Below, in pieces: positions 44,960-58,984 of a stretch of DNA of 64,000 bases; the first letter of the stretch is position 1, and each line of letters starts with the position of its first letter. The notes beneath the pieces were generated by a model that saw only the letters and a program-made list of their open reading frames with translations, was not told the DNA's origin and ran no database searches. The position numbers and the translations under genes are program-made. The DNA is from Locusta migratoria (Eukaryota; Arthropoda; Insecta; Orthoptera; Acrididae). The stretch is taken from positions 620,001 to 684,000 of the forward strand of contig JAOYRU010000052.1 in NCBI GenBank assembly GCA_026315105.1. Direction: 5' to 3'.

Positions 44960-47706
44960 TATTATCATGTACTACCATTTTAGAGGTCAATCACTTCGCA
45001 GACTAGTCGCCTTGCAGCTCGCAGTCCTCCAGCGTCCATTCTATCGTCTGTATAGGCTCCCAGGGTCCTTATATAGAAATGAGAGCGTTTTCAGGGAAAC
45101 GCACAATAATGCAAATAACGAAATAAATGCATATTTATCTTTTAAATAGTTTTTTATTATCATGTACTACCATTTTAGAGGTCAATCACCTCGCAGACTA
45201 GTCGCCAGTGCAGCTCACTGCACTCCAGCGTCCATTCTGTCGTCTGTATAGGCTCCCAGGGTCCTTATATAGTAATGAGAGCGTTTCCTGGGAAACGCAC
45301 AATAATGCAAATAACGAAATAAATGCAATTTTATCTTTTAAATAGTTTTTTATTATCATTTACTACCATTTTAGAGGTCAATCACTTCGCAGACTAGTCG
45401 CCAGTGCAGCTCACTGCACTCCAGCGTCCATTCTGTCGTCTGTATAGGCTCCCAGGGTCCTAATATAGTAACGAGAGCGTTTGCAGGGAAACGCACAATA
45501 ATGCAAATAACGAAATAAATGCAAATTTCTCTTTTAAATAGTTTTTTTATTATCATTTACTACCATTTTAGAGGTCAATCACTTCGCAGACTAGTCGCCA
45601 GTTCAGCTCACTGCCCTCCAGCGTCCATTCTGTCGTCTGTATAGGCTCCCAAGGTCCTTATATAGTAATGAGAGCGTCTGCAGGGAAACGCACAATAATG
45701 CAAATAACGAAATAAATGCAAATTTATCTTTTAAATAGTTTTTTATTATCATGTACAACCATTTTAGATGTCAATCACTTCGCAGACTAGTCGCCTTGCA
45801 GCTCGCAGTCCTCCAGCGTCCATTCTGTCGTCTGTATAGGCTCCCAGGGTCCTTATATAGAAATGAGAGCGTTTTCAGGGAAACGCACAATAATGCAAAT
45901 AACGAAATAAATGCATATTTATCTTTTAAATAGTTTTTTATTATCATGTACTACCATTTTAGAGGTCAATCACCTCGCAGACTAGTCGCCAGTGCAGCTC
46001 ACTGCACTCCAGCGTCCATTCTGTCGTCTGTATAGGCTCCCAGGGTCCTTATATAGTAATGAGAGCGTTTCCTGGGAAACGCACAATAATGCAAATAACG
46101 AAATAAATGCAATTTTATCTTTTAAATAGTTTTTTATTATCATTTACTACCATTTTAGAGGTCAATCACTTCGCAGACTAGTCGCCAGTGCAGCTCACTG
46201 CACTCCAGCGTCCATTCTGTCGTCTGTATAGGCTCCCAGGGTCCTAATATAGTAACGAGAGCGTTTGCAGGGAAACGCACAATAATGCAAATAACGAAAT
46301 AAATGCAAATTTCTCTTTTAAATAGTTTTTTATTATCATTTACTACCATTTTAGAGGTCAATCACTTCGCAGACTAGTCGCCAGTTCAGCTCACTGCCCT
46401 CCAGCGTCCATTCTGTCGTCTGTATAGGCTCCCAAGGTCCTTATATAGTAATGAGAGCGTCTGCAGGGAAACGCACAATAATGCAAATAACGAAATAAAT
46501 GCAAATTTCTCTTTTAAATAGTTTTTTATTATCATTTACTACCATTTTAGAGGTCAATCACTTCGCAGACTAGTCGCCAGTGCACCTCGCAGCACTCCAT
46601 CGTCCATTCTGACGTCTGAATAGGCTCCCAGGGTCCTTATATAGTAATGAGAGCGTTTGCAGGGAAACGCACAATAATGCAAATAACGAAATAAATGCAA
46701 ATTTATCTTTTAAATAGTTTTTATTATCATGTACTACCATTTTAGAGGTCAATCACTTCGCAGACTAGTCGCCTTGCAGCTCGCAGTCCTCCAGCGTCCA
46801 TTCTATCGTCTGTATAGGCTCCCAGGGTCCTTATATAGAAATGAGAGCGTTTTCAGGGAAACGCACAATAATGCAAATAACGAAATAAATGCATATTTAT
46901 CTTTTAAATAGTTTTTTATTATCATGTACTACCATTTTAGAGGTCAATCACCTCGCAGACTAGTCGCCAGTGCAGCTCACTGCACTCCAGCGTCCATTCT
47001 GTCGTCTGTATAGGCTCCCAGGGTCCTTATATAGTAATGAGAGCGTTTCCTGGGAAACGCACAATAATGCAAATAACGAAATAAATGCAATTTTATCTTT
47101 TAAATAGTTTTTTATTATCATTTACTACCATTTTAGAGGTCAATCACTTCGCAGACTAGTCGCCAGTGCAGCTCACTGCACTCCAGCGTCCATTCTGTCG
47201 TCTGTATAGGCTCCCAGGGTCCTAATATAGTAACGAGAGCGTTTGCAGGGAAACGCACAATAATGCAAATAACGAAATAAATGCAAATTTCTCTTTTAAA
47301 TAGTTTTTTATTATCATTTACTACCATTTTAGAGGTCAATCACTTCGCAGACTAGTCGCCAGTTCAGCTCACTGCCCTCCAGCGTCCATTCTGTCGTCTG
47401 TATAGGCTCCCAAGGTCCTTATATAGTAATGAGAGCGTCTGCAGGGAAACGCACAATAATGCAAATAACGAAATAAATGCAAATTTCTCTTTTAAATAGT
47501 TTTTTATTATCATTTACTACCATTTTAGAGGTCAATCACTTCGCAGACTAGTCGCCAGTGCACCTCGCAGCACTCCATCGTCCATTCTGACGTCTGAATA
47601 GGCTCCCAGGGTCCTTATATAGTAATGAGAGCGTTTGCAGGGAAACGCACAATAATGCAAATAACGGAATAAATGCAAATTTCTCTTTTAAATAGTTTTT
47701 TATGAT
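44960..47706. repeat. Three successive blocks of 4, 5 and 5 monomers (784, 978, 978 bp)
   Basis: Blocks start at about 44967, 45751 and 46729. Each opens with a type A monomer carrying gcgttttcaggg and aatgcatatttatc, followed by a cacctcgcag monomer, a ctaatatagtaacgag monomer and a cagttcagctcac monomer. The second and third blocks add a gtgcacctcgcagcactccatcg monomer. The opening monomer of blocks 1 and 3 shares attctatcgtc, while block 2 has a gtacaacc variant, so exchange among blocks is visible. Confidence 0.8.
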
Positions 47707-50700
47707 CACGTACTACCATTTTAGAGGTCAATTACTTCGCAGACTAGTCGCCAGTGCAGCTCGCAGCCCTCCAGCGTCCATTCTGTCGTCTGTATAGGCT
47801 CCCAGGGTCCTAATATAGTAACGAGAGCGTTTGCAGGGAAACACACAATAATGCAAATAACGAAATAAATGCAAATTTCTCTTTTAAATAGTTTTTATTA
47901 TCATTTACTACAATTTTAGCGATCAATCACTTCGCAGACTAGTCGCCAGTGCAGCTCACTGCCCTCCAGCGTCCATTCTGTCGTCTGTATAGGCTCCCAG
48001 GGTCCTTATATAGTAATGAGAGCGTCTGCAGGGAAACGCACAATAATGCAAATAACGAAATAAATGCAAATTACTCTTTTAAATAGTTTTTTATTATCAT
48101 GTACTACCATTTTAGAGGTCAATCACTTCGCAGACTAGTCGCCAGTGCAGCTCACTGCCCTCCAGCGTCCATTCTGTCGTCTGTATAGGCTCCCAGGGTC
48201 CTTATATAGTAATGAGAGCGTATGCAGGGAAACGCACAATAATGCAAATAACGAAATAAATGCAAATTTATCTTTTAAATAGTTTTTTATTATCATTTAC
48301 TATAATTTTAGAGATCAATCACTTCGCAGACTAGTCGCCAGTGCAGCTCACTGCCCTCCAGCGTCCATTCCGTCGTCTGTATAGGCTCCCAGGGTCCTTA
48401 TATAGTAATGAGAGTGTCTGCAGGGAAACGCACAATAATGCAAATAACGAAATAAATGCAAATTACTCTTTTAAATAGTTTTTATTATCATGTACTACCA
48501 TTTTAGAGGTCAATCACTTCGCAGACTAGTCGCCAGTGCAGCTCACTGCCCTCCAGCGTCCATTCTGTCTTCTGTATAGGCTCCCAGGGTCCTTATATAG
48601 TAATGAGAGCGTATGCAGGGAAACGCACAATAATGCAAATAACGAAATAAATGCAAATTTCTCTTTTAAATAGTTTTTTATTATCATGTACTACCATTTT
48701 AGAGGTCAATCACTTCGCAGACTAGTCGCCAGTGCAGCTCACTGCCCTCCAGCGTCCATTCTGTCGTCTGTATAGGCTCCCAGGGTCCTTATATAGTAAT
48801 GAGAGCGACTGCAGGGAAACGCACAATAATGCAAATAACGAAATAAATGCAAATTTCTCTTTTAAATAGTTTTTTATTATCATGTACTACCATTTTAGAG
48901 GTCAATCACTTCGCAGACTTGTCGCCAGTGCAGCTCACTGCCCACCAGCGTCCATTCTGTCGTCTGTATAGGCTCCCAGGGTCCTAATATAGTAACGAGA
49001 GCGTTTGCAGGGAAACGCACAATAATGCAAATAACGAAATAAATGCAAATTTCTCTTTTAAATAGTTTTTTATTATCATGTACTACCATTTTAGAGGTCA
49101 ATCACTTCTCAGACTAGTCGCCAGTGCAGCTCACTGTCCTCCAGCGTCCATATTGTCGTCTGTATAGGCTCCCAGGATCCTTACATAGTAATGAGAGCGT
49201 CCGCAGGGAAACGCACAATAATGCAAATAACGAAATAAATGCAAATTTCTCTTTTAAATAGTTTTTTATTATCATGTACTACCATTTTAGAGGTCAATCA
49301 CTTCGCAGACTAGTCGCCAGTGCAGCTCACTGCCCTCCAGCGTCCATTCTGTCGTCTGTATAGGCTCCCAGGGTCCTTATATAGTAATGAGAGCGTCTGC
49401 AGGGAAACGCACAATAATGCAAATAACGAAATAAATGCAAATTTCTCTTTTAAATAGTTTTTTATTATCATTTACTACCATTTTAGAGGTCAATCACTTC
49501 GCAGACTAGTCGCCAGTGCAACTCACTGCCATCCAGCGTCCATTCTGTCGTCTGTATAGGCTCCCAGGGTCCTTATATAGTAATGAGAGCGTCTGCAGGG
49601 AAACGCACAATAATGCAAATAACGAAATAAATGCAAATTTCTCTTTTAAATAGTTTTGTATTATCATTTACTACCATTTTAGAGGTCAATCACTTCGCAG
49701 ACTAGTCGCCAGTGCAGCTAGCATCCCTCCAGTGTCCATTCTGTCGTCTGTATAGGCTCCCAGGGTCCTTATATAGTAATGAGAGCGTTTTCAGGGAAAC
49801 GCACAGTAAATTAAATAACGAAATAAATGCAAATTTCTCTTTTAAATACTTTTTTATTATCATTTCTACCATTTTAGAGGTCAATCACTTCGCAGACTAG
49901 TCCCCTTGCAGCTCGCAGTCCTCCAGCGTCCATTCTGTCGTCTGTATAGGCTCCCAGGGTCCTTATATAGTAATGAGAGCGTTTGCAGGGAAACGCACAA
50001 TAATGCAAATAACGAAATAAATGCAAATTTATCTTTTAAATAGTTTTTTATTATCATGTACTACAATTTTAGAGGTCAATCACTTCGTAGACTAGTCGCC
50101 AGTGCAGCTCACTGCCCTCCAGCGTCCATTCTGTCGTCTGTATAGGCTCCCAGGGTCCTTATATATTAATGAGAGCGTCTGCAGGGAAACGCACAATAAT
50201 GCAAATAACGAAATTAATGCAAATTTCTCTTTTAAATAGTTTTTTATTATCATGTACTACCATTTTAGAGGTCAATCACTTCGCAGACTAGTCGCCAGTG
50301 CAGCTCGCAGTCCTCCAGCGTCCATTCTGTCGTCTGTATAGGCTCCCAGGGTCCTTATATAGTAATGAGAGCGTTTGCAGGGAAACGCACAATAATGCAA
50401 ATAACGAAATAAATGCAAATTTATCTTTTAAATAGTTTTTTATTATCATGTACTACCATTTTAGATGTCAATCACTTCGCAGACTAGCCGCCAGTGCAGC
50501 TCACTGCCCTCCAGCGTCCATTCTGTCGTCTGTATAAGCAGCCTTGGTCCTTATATAGAAATGAGAGCGTTTGCAGGGAAACGCACAATAATGTAAATAA
50601 CGAAATAAATGCATATTTATCTTTTAAATAGTTTTTTTTTTTATCATGTACTACCATTTTAGAGGTCAATCACCTCGCAGACTAGTCGCCAGTGCAGCTC

Positions 50701-53700
50701 ACTGCACTCCAGCGTCCATTCTGTCGTCTGTATAGGCTCCCAGGGTCCTTATATAGTAATGAGAGCGTTTCCTGGGAAACGCACAATAATGCAAATAACG
50801 AAATAAATGCAATTTTATCTTTTAAATAGTTTTTTTATTATCATGTACTACCATTTTAGAGGTCAATCACTTCGCAGACTAGTCGCCAGTGCAGCTCACT
50901 GCACTCCAGCGTCCATTCTGTCGTCTGTATAGGCTCCCAGGGTCCTAATATAGTAACGAGAGCGTTTGCAGGGAAACGCACAATAATGCAAATAACGAAA
51001 TAAATGCAAATTTCTCTTTTAAATAGTTTTTTATTATCATATACTACCATTTTAGAGGTCAATCACTTCGCAGACTAGTCGCCAGTTCAGCTCACTGCCC
51101 TCCAGCGTCCATTCTGTCGTCTGTATAGGCTCCCAAGGTCCTTATATAGTAATGAGAGCGTCTGCAGGGAAACGCACAATAATGCAAATAACGAAATAAA
51201 TGCAAATTTATCTTTTAAATAGTTTTTTATTATCATTTACTACCATTTTAGAGGTCAATCACTTCGCAGACTAGTCGCCAGTGCACCTCGCAGCCCTCCA
51301 TCGTCCATTCTGACGTCTGAATAGGCTCACAGGGTCCTTATATAGTAATGAGAGCGTTTGCAGGGAAACGCACAATAATGCAAATAACGGAATAAATGCA
51401 AATTTCTCTTTTAAATAGTTTTTTATGATCACGTACTACCATTTTAGAGGTCAATTACTTCGCAGACTAGTCGCCAGTGCAGCTAGAAGCCCTCCAGCGT
51501 CCATTCTGTCGTCTGTATAAGCTCCCAGGGTCCTAATATAGTAACGAGAGCGTTTGTAGGGAAACACACAATAATGCAAATAACGAAATAAATGCAAATT
51601 TCTCTTTTAAATAGTTTTTATTATCATTTACTACAATTTTAGCGATCAATCACTTCGCAGACTAGTCGCCAGTGCAGCTCACTGCCCTCCAGCGTCCATT
51701 CTGTCGTCTGTATAGGCTCCCAGGGTCCTTATATAGTAATGAGAGCGTCTGCAGGGAAACGCACAATAATGCAAATAACGAAATAAATGCAAATTACTCT
51801 TTTAAATAGTTTTTTATTATCATGTACTACCATTTTAGAGGTCAATCACTTCGCAGACTAGTCGCCAGTGCAGCTCACTGCCCTCCAGCGTCCATTCTGT
51901 CGTCTGTATAGGCTCCCAGGGTCCTTATATAGTAATGAGAGCGTATGCAGGGAAACGCACAATAATGCAAATAACGAAATAAATGCAAATTTATCTTTTA
52001 AATAGTTTTTTATTATCATTTACTATAATTTTAGAGATCAATCACTTCGCAGACTAGTCGCCAGTGCAGCTCACTGCCCTCCAGCGTCCATTCTGTCGTC
52101 TGTATAGGCTCCCAGGGTCCTTATATAGTAATGAGAGTGTCTGCAGGGAAACGCACAATAATGCAAATAACGAAATAAATGCAAATTACTCTCTCTAATA
52201 GTTTTTTATTATCATGTACTACCATTTTAGAGGTCAATCATTTCGCAGACTAGTCGCCAGTGCAGCTCACTGCCCTCCAGCGTCCATTCTGTCGTCTGTA
52301 TAGGCTCCCAGGGTCCTTATATAGTAATGAGAGCGTATGCAGGGAAACGCACAATAATGCAAATAACGAAATAAATGCAAATTTCTCTTTTAAATAGTTT
52401 TTTATTATCATGTACTACCATTTTAGAGGTCAATCACTTCGCAGACTAGTCGCCAGTGCAGCTCACTGCCCTCCAGCGTCCATTCTGTCGTCTGTATAGG
52501 CTCCCAGGGTCCTTATATAGTAATGAGAGCGTCTGCAGGGAAACGCACAATAATGCAAATAACGAAATAAATGCAAATTTCTCTTTTAAATAGTTTTTTA
52601 TTATCATGTACTACCATTTTAGAGGTCAATCACTTCGCAGACTTGTCGCCAGTGCAGCTCACTGCCCTCCAGCGTCCATTCTGTCGTCTGTATAGGCTCC
52701 CAGGGTCCTAATATAGTAACGAGAGCGTTTGCATGGAAACGCACAATAATGCAAATAACGAAATAAATGCAAATTTCTCTTTTAAATAGTTTTTTATTAT
52801 CATGTACTACCATTTTAGAGGTCAATCACTTCTCAGACTAGTCGCCAGTGCAGCTCACTGTCCTCCAGCGTCCATATTGTCGTCTGTATAGGCTCCCAGG
52901 GTCCTTACATAGTAATGAGAGCGTCTGCAGGGAAACGCACAATAATGCAAAGAACGAAATAAATGCAAATTTATCTTTTAAATAGTTTTTTATTATCATG
53001 TACTACCATTTTAGAGGTCAATCACTTCGCAGACTAGTCGCCAGTGCAGCTCACTGCCCTCCAGCGTCCATTCTGTCGTCTGTATAGGCTCCCAGGGTCC
53101 TTATATAGTAATGAGAGCGTCTGCAGGGAAACGCACAATAATGCAAATAACCAAATAAATGCAAATTTCTCTTTTAAATAGTTTTTTATTATCATTTACT
53201 ACCATTTTAGAGGTCAATCACTTCGCAGACTAGTCGCCAGTGCAACTCACTGCCTTCCAGCGTCCATTCTGTCGTCTGTATAGGCTCCCAGGGTCCTTAT
53301 ATAGTAATGAGATCGTCTGCAGGGAAACGCACAATAATGCAAATAACGAAATAAATGCAAATTTCTCTTTGAAATAGTTTTTTATTATCATTTCTACCAT
53401 TTTAGAGGTCAATCACTTCGCAGACTAGTCCCCTTGCAGCTCGCAGTCCTCCAGCGTCCATTCTGTCGTCTGTATAGGCTCCCAGGGTCCTTATATAGTA
53501 ATGAGAGCGTTTGCAGGGAAACGCACAATAATGCAAATAACGAAATAAATGCAAATTTCTCTTTTAAATAGTTTTTTATTATCATGTACTACCATTTTAG
53601 AGGTCAACCACATTGCTGACTAGTCGCCACTGCAGCTCACTGCCCTCCAGCGTCCATTCTGTCGTCTGTATAGGCTCCCAGGGTCCTTATATATTAATGA

Positions 53701-54360
53701 GAGCGTCTGCAGGGAAACGCACAATAATGCAAATAACGAAATAAATGCAAATTTCTCTTTTAAATAGTTTTTTATTATCATGTACTACCATTTTAGATGT
53801 CAACCACTTCGCAGACTAGCCGCCAGTGCAGCTCACTGCCCTCCAGCGTCCATTCTGTCGTCTGTATAAGCAGCCTTGGTCCTTATATAGAAATGAGAGC
53901 GTTTGCAGGGAAACGCACAATAATGCAAATAACGAAATAAATGCAAATTTATCTTTTAAATAGTTTTTTATTATCATGTACAACCATTTTAGATGTCAAT
54001 CACTTCGCAGACTAGTCGCCTTGCAGCTCGCAGTCCTCCAGCGTCCATTCTGTCGTCTGTATAGGCTCCCAGGGTCCTTATATTGTAATGAGAGCGCTTG
54101 CAGGGAAACGCACAATAATGCAAATAACGAAATAAATGCAAATTTATCTTTTAAATAGTTTTTATTATCATGTACTACCATTTTAGAGGTCAATCACTTC
54201 GCAGACTAGTCGCCTTGCAGCTCGCAGTCCTCCAGCGTCCATTCTGTCGTCTGTATAGGCTCCCAGGGTCCTTATATAGAAATGAGAGCGTTTGCAGGGA
54301 AACGCACAATAATGCAAATAACGAAATAAATGCATATTTATCTTTTAAATAGTTTTTTTT
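46920..54360. repeat. Two adjacent 19-monomer blocks (offset 3724 bp) with later indels
   Basis: About 46924-50647 and 50648-54360. Shared markers at an offset of 3723-3724 include ccatcgtccattctgacgtc (47575/51298), atgatcacgtactacc (47702/51425), tttagcgatcaatc (47914/51637), ctataattttagagatc (48302/52025), cagacttgtcgcc (48917/52641) and gtccatattgtcg (49147/52871). From about 49.7 kb the offset falls to 3528, one monomer fewer in copy 2. Part of the same series recurs at 56.9-58.7 kb (8803 from the first copy). Confidence 0.85.
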
Positions 54361-56720
54361 ATCATGTACTACCATTTTAGAGGTCAATCACCTCGCAGAC
54401 TAGTCGCCAGTGCAGCTCACTGCACTCCAGCGTCCATTCTGTCGTCTGTATAGGCTCCCAGGGTCCTTATATAGTAATGAGAGCGTTTCCTGGGAAACGC
54501 ACAATAATGCAAATAACGAAATAAATGCAATTTTATCTTTTAAATAGTTTTTTATTATCATGTACAACCATTTTAGATGTCAATCACTTCGCAGACTAGT
54601 CGCCAGTGCAACTCACTGCCTTCCAGCGTCCATTCTGTCGTCTGTATAGGCTCCCAGGGTCCTTATATAGTAATGAGAGCGTCTGCAGGGAAACGCACAA
54701 TAATGCAAATAACGAAATAAATGCAAATTTCTCTTTTAAATAGTTTTTTATTATCATTTACTACCATTTTAGAGGTCAATCACTTCGCAGACTAGTCGCC
54801 AGTGCAACTCACTGCCTTCCAGCGTCCATTCTGTCGTCTGTATAGGCTCCCAGGGTCCTTATATAGTAATGAGAGCGTCTGCAGGGAAACGCACAATAAT
54901 GCAAATAACGAAATAAATGCAAATTTCTCTTTGAAATAGTTTTTTATTATCATTTCTACCATTTTAGAGGTCAATCACTTCGCAGACTAGTCGCCAGTGC
55001 AACTCACTGCCTTCCAGCGTCCATTCTGTCGTCTGTATAGGCTCCCAGGGTCCTTATATAGTAATGAGAGCGTCTGCAGGGAAACGCACAATAATGCAAA
55101 TAACGAAATAAATGCAAATTTCTCTTTGAAATAGTTTTTTATTATCATTTCTACCATTTTAGAGGTCAATCACTTCGCAGACTAGTCCCCTTGCAGCTCG
55201 CAGTCCTCCAGCGTCCATTCTGTCGTCTGTATAGGCTCCCAGGGTCCTTATATAGTAATGAGAGCGTTTGCAGGGAAACGCACAATAATGCAAATAACGA
55301 AATAAATGCAAATTTCTCTTTTAAATAGTTTTTTATTATCATGTACTACCATTTTAGAGGTCAACCACATTGCTGACTAGTCGCCACTGCAGCTCACTGC
55401 CCTCCAGCGTCCATTCTGTCGTCTGTATAGGCTCCCAGGGTCCTTATATATTAATGAGAGCGTCTGCAGGGAAACGCACAATAATGCAAATAACGAAATA
55501 AATGCAAATTTCTCTTTTAAATAGTTTTTTTTTATCATGTACTACCACTTTAGAGGTCAATCACTTCGCAGACTAGTCGCCAGTGCAGCTCGCAGTCCTC
55601 CAGCGTCCATTCTGTCGTCTGTATAGGCTCCCAGGGTCCTTATATAGTAATGAGAGCGTTTGCAGGGAAACGCACAATAATGCAAATAACGAAATAAATG
55701 CAAATTTATCTTTTAGATAGTTTTTTATTATCATGTACTACCATTTTAGATGTCAATCACTTCGCAGACTAGCCGCCAGTGCAGCTCACTGCCCTCCAGC
55801 GTCCATTCTGTCGTCTGTATAAGCAGCCTTGGTCCTTATATAGAAATGAGAGCGTTTGCAGGGAAACGCACAATAATGCAAATAACGAAATAAATGCAAA
55901 TTTATCTTTTAAATAGTTTTTTATTATCATGTACAACCATTTTAGATGTCAATCACTTCGCAGACTAGTCGCCTTGCAGCTCGCAGTCCTCCAGCGTCCA
56001 TTCTGTCGTCTGTATAGGCTCCCAGGGTCCTTATATAGAAATGAGAGCGTTTGCAGGGAAACGCACAATAATGCAAATAACGAAATAAATGCAAATTTCT
56101 CTTTTAAATAGTTTTTTATTATCATGTACAACCATTTTAGATGTCAATCACTTCGCAGACTAGTCGCCTTGCAGCTCGCAGTCCTCCAGCGTCCATTCTG
56201 TCGTCTGTATAGGCTCCCAGGGTCCTTATATTGTAATGAGAGCGCTTGCAGGGACACGCACAATAATGCAAATAACGAAATAAATGCAAATTTATCTTTT
56301 AAATAGTTTTTATTATCATGTACTACCATTTTAGAGGTCAATCACTTCGCAGACTAGTCGCCTTGCAGCTCGCAGTCCTCCAGCGTCCATTCTGTCGTCT
56401 GTATAGGCTCCCAGGGTCCTTATATAGAAATGAGAGCGTTTGCAGGGAAACGCACAATAATGCAAATAACGAATTAATGCAAATTTATCTTTTAAATAGT
56501 TTTTTATTATCATGTACAACCATTTTAGATGTCAATCACTTCGCAGACTAGTCGCCTTGCAGCTCGCAGTCCTCCAGCGTCCATTCTGTCGTCTGTATAG
56601 GCTCCCAGGGTCCTTATATAGAAATGAGAGCGTTTGCAGGGAAACGCACAATAATGCAAATAACGAAATAAATGCAAATTTATCTTTTAAATAGTTTTTT
56701 ATTATCATGTACAACCATTT
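53590..56720. repeat. Shuffled repeat of the block around 53.6-54.4 kb
   Basis: A monomer with gtcaaccacattgctgactag occurs at about 53603 and 55361 (1758 apart). It is followed in both places by gtataagcagccttgg monomers. The pair with attgtaatgagagcgcttgc recurs at 53976 and 56124 (2148 apart). The offset changes because the second copy contains extra monomers, including two near-identical type A gtacaacc units after 55.9 kb. Confidence 0.7.
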
Positions 56721-58984
56721 TAGATGTCAATCACTTCGCAGACTAGTCGCCTTGCAGCTCGCAGTCCTCCAGCGTCCATTCTGTCGTCTGTATAGGCCCC
56801 CAGGTCCTAATATAGTAACGAGAGCGTTTGCAGGGAAACGCACAATAATGCAAATAACGAAATAAATGCAAATTTCTCTTTTAAATAGTTTTTTATTATC
56901 ATTTACTACCATTTTAGAGGTCAATCACTTCGCAGACTAGTCGCCAGTTCAGCTCACTGCCCTCCAGCGTCCATTCTGTCGTCTGTATAGGCTCCCAAGG
57001 TCCTTATATAGTAATGAGAGCGTCTGCAGGGAAACGCACAATAATGCAAATAACGAAATAAATGCAAATTTATCTTTTAAATAGTTTTTTATTATCATTT
57101 ACTATAATTTTAGAGATCAATCACTTCGCAGACTAGTCGCCAGTGCAGCTCACTGCCCTCCAGCGTCCATTCTGTCGTCTGTATAGGCTCCCAGGGTCCT
57201 TATATAGTAATGAGAGTGTCTGCAGGGAAAAGCACAATAATGCAAATAACGAAATAAATGCAAATTACTCTTTCAAATAGTTTTTTATTATCATGTACTA
57301 CCATTTTAGAGGTCAATCACTTCGCAGACTAGTCGCCAGTGCAGCTCACTGCCCTCCAGCGTCCATTCTGTCGTCTGTATAGGCTCCCAGGGTCCTTATA
57401 TAGTAATGAGAGCGTATGCAGGGAAACGCACAATAATGCAAATAACGAAATAAATGCTAATTTCTCTTTTAAATAGTTTTTTATTATCATGTACTACCAT
57501 TTTAGAGGTCAATCACTTCGCAGACTAGTCGCCAGTGCAGCTCACTGCCCTCCAGCGTCCATTCTGTCGTCTGTATAGGCTCCCAGGGTCCTTATATAGT
57601 GATGAGAGCGTCTGCAGGGAAACGCACAATAATGCAAATAACGAAATAAATGCAAATTTCTCTTTTAAATAGTTTTTTATTATCATGTACTACCATTTTA
57701 GAGGTCAATCACTTCGCAGACTTGTCGCCAGTGCAGCTCACTGCCCTCCAGCGTCCATTCTGTCGTCTGTATAGGCTCCCAGGGACCTAATATAGTAACG
57801 AGAGCGTTTGCAGGGAAACGCACAATAATGCAAATAACGAAATAAATGCAAATTTCTCTTTTAAATACTTTTTTATTATCATGTACTACCATTTTAGAGG
57901 TCAATCACTTCGCAGACTAGTCGCCAGTGCAGCTCACTGTCCTCCAGCGTCCATATTGTTGTCTGTATAGGCTCCCAGGGTCCTTACATAGTAATGAGAG
58001 CGTCTGCAGGGAAACGCACAATAATGCAAATAACGAAATAAATGCAAATTTCTCTTTCAAATAGTTTTTTATTATCATGTACTACCATTTTAGAGGTCAA
58101 TCACTTCGCAGACTAGTCGCCAGTGCAGCTCACTGCCCTCCAGCGTCCATTCTGTCGTCTGTATAGGCTCCGAGGGTCCTTATATAGTAATGAGAGCGTC
58201 TGCAGGGAAACGTACAATAATGCAAATAACGAAATAAATGCAAATTTCTCTTTTAAATAGTTTTTTATTATCATTTACTACCATTTTAGAGGTCAATCAC
58301 TTCGCAGACTAGTCGCCAGTGCAACTCACTGCCCTCCAGCGTCCATTCTGTCGTCTGTATAGGCTCCCAGGGTCCTTATATAGTAATGAGAGCGTCTGCA
58401 GGGAAACGCACAATAATGCAAATAACGAAATAAAAGCAAATTTCTCTTTTAAATAGTTTTTTATTATCATTTACTACCATTTTAGAGGTCAATCACTTCG
58501 CAGACTAGTCGCCAGTGCAGCTAGCAGCCCTCCAGTGTCCATTCTGTCGTCTGTATAGGCTCCCAGGGTCCTTATATAGTAATGAGAGCGTTTGCAGGGA
58601 AACGCACAGTAAATTAAATAACGAAATAAATGCAAATTTCTCTTTTAAATAGTTTTTTATTATCATTTCTGCCATTTTAGAGGTCAATCACTTCGCAGAC
58701 TAGTCGCCAGTGCAGCTCACTGCCCTCCAGCGTCCATTCTGTCGTCTGTATAGGCTCCCAGGGTCCTTATATAGTAATGAGAGCGTCTGCAGGGAAACGC
58801 ACAATAATGCAAATAACGAAATAAATGCAAATTTCTCTTTTAAATAGTTTTTTATTATCATGTACTACCATATTAGAGGTCAATCACTTCGCAGACTAGT
58901 CGCCAGTGCAGCTCACTGCCATCCAGCGTCCATTCTGTCGTCTGTATAGGCTCCCAGGGTCCTTATATAGTAATGAGAGCGTCT

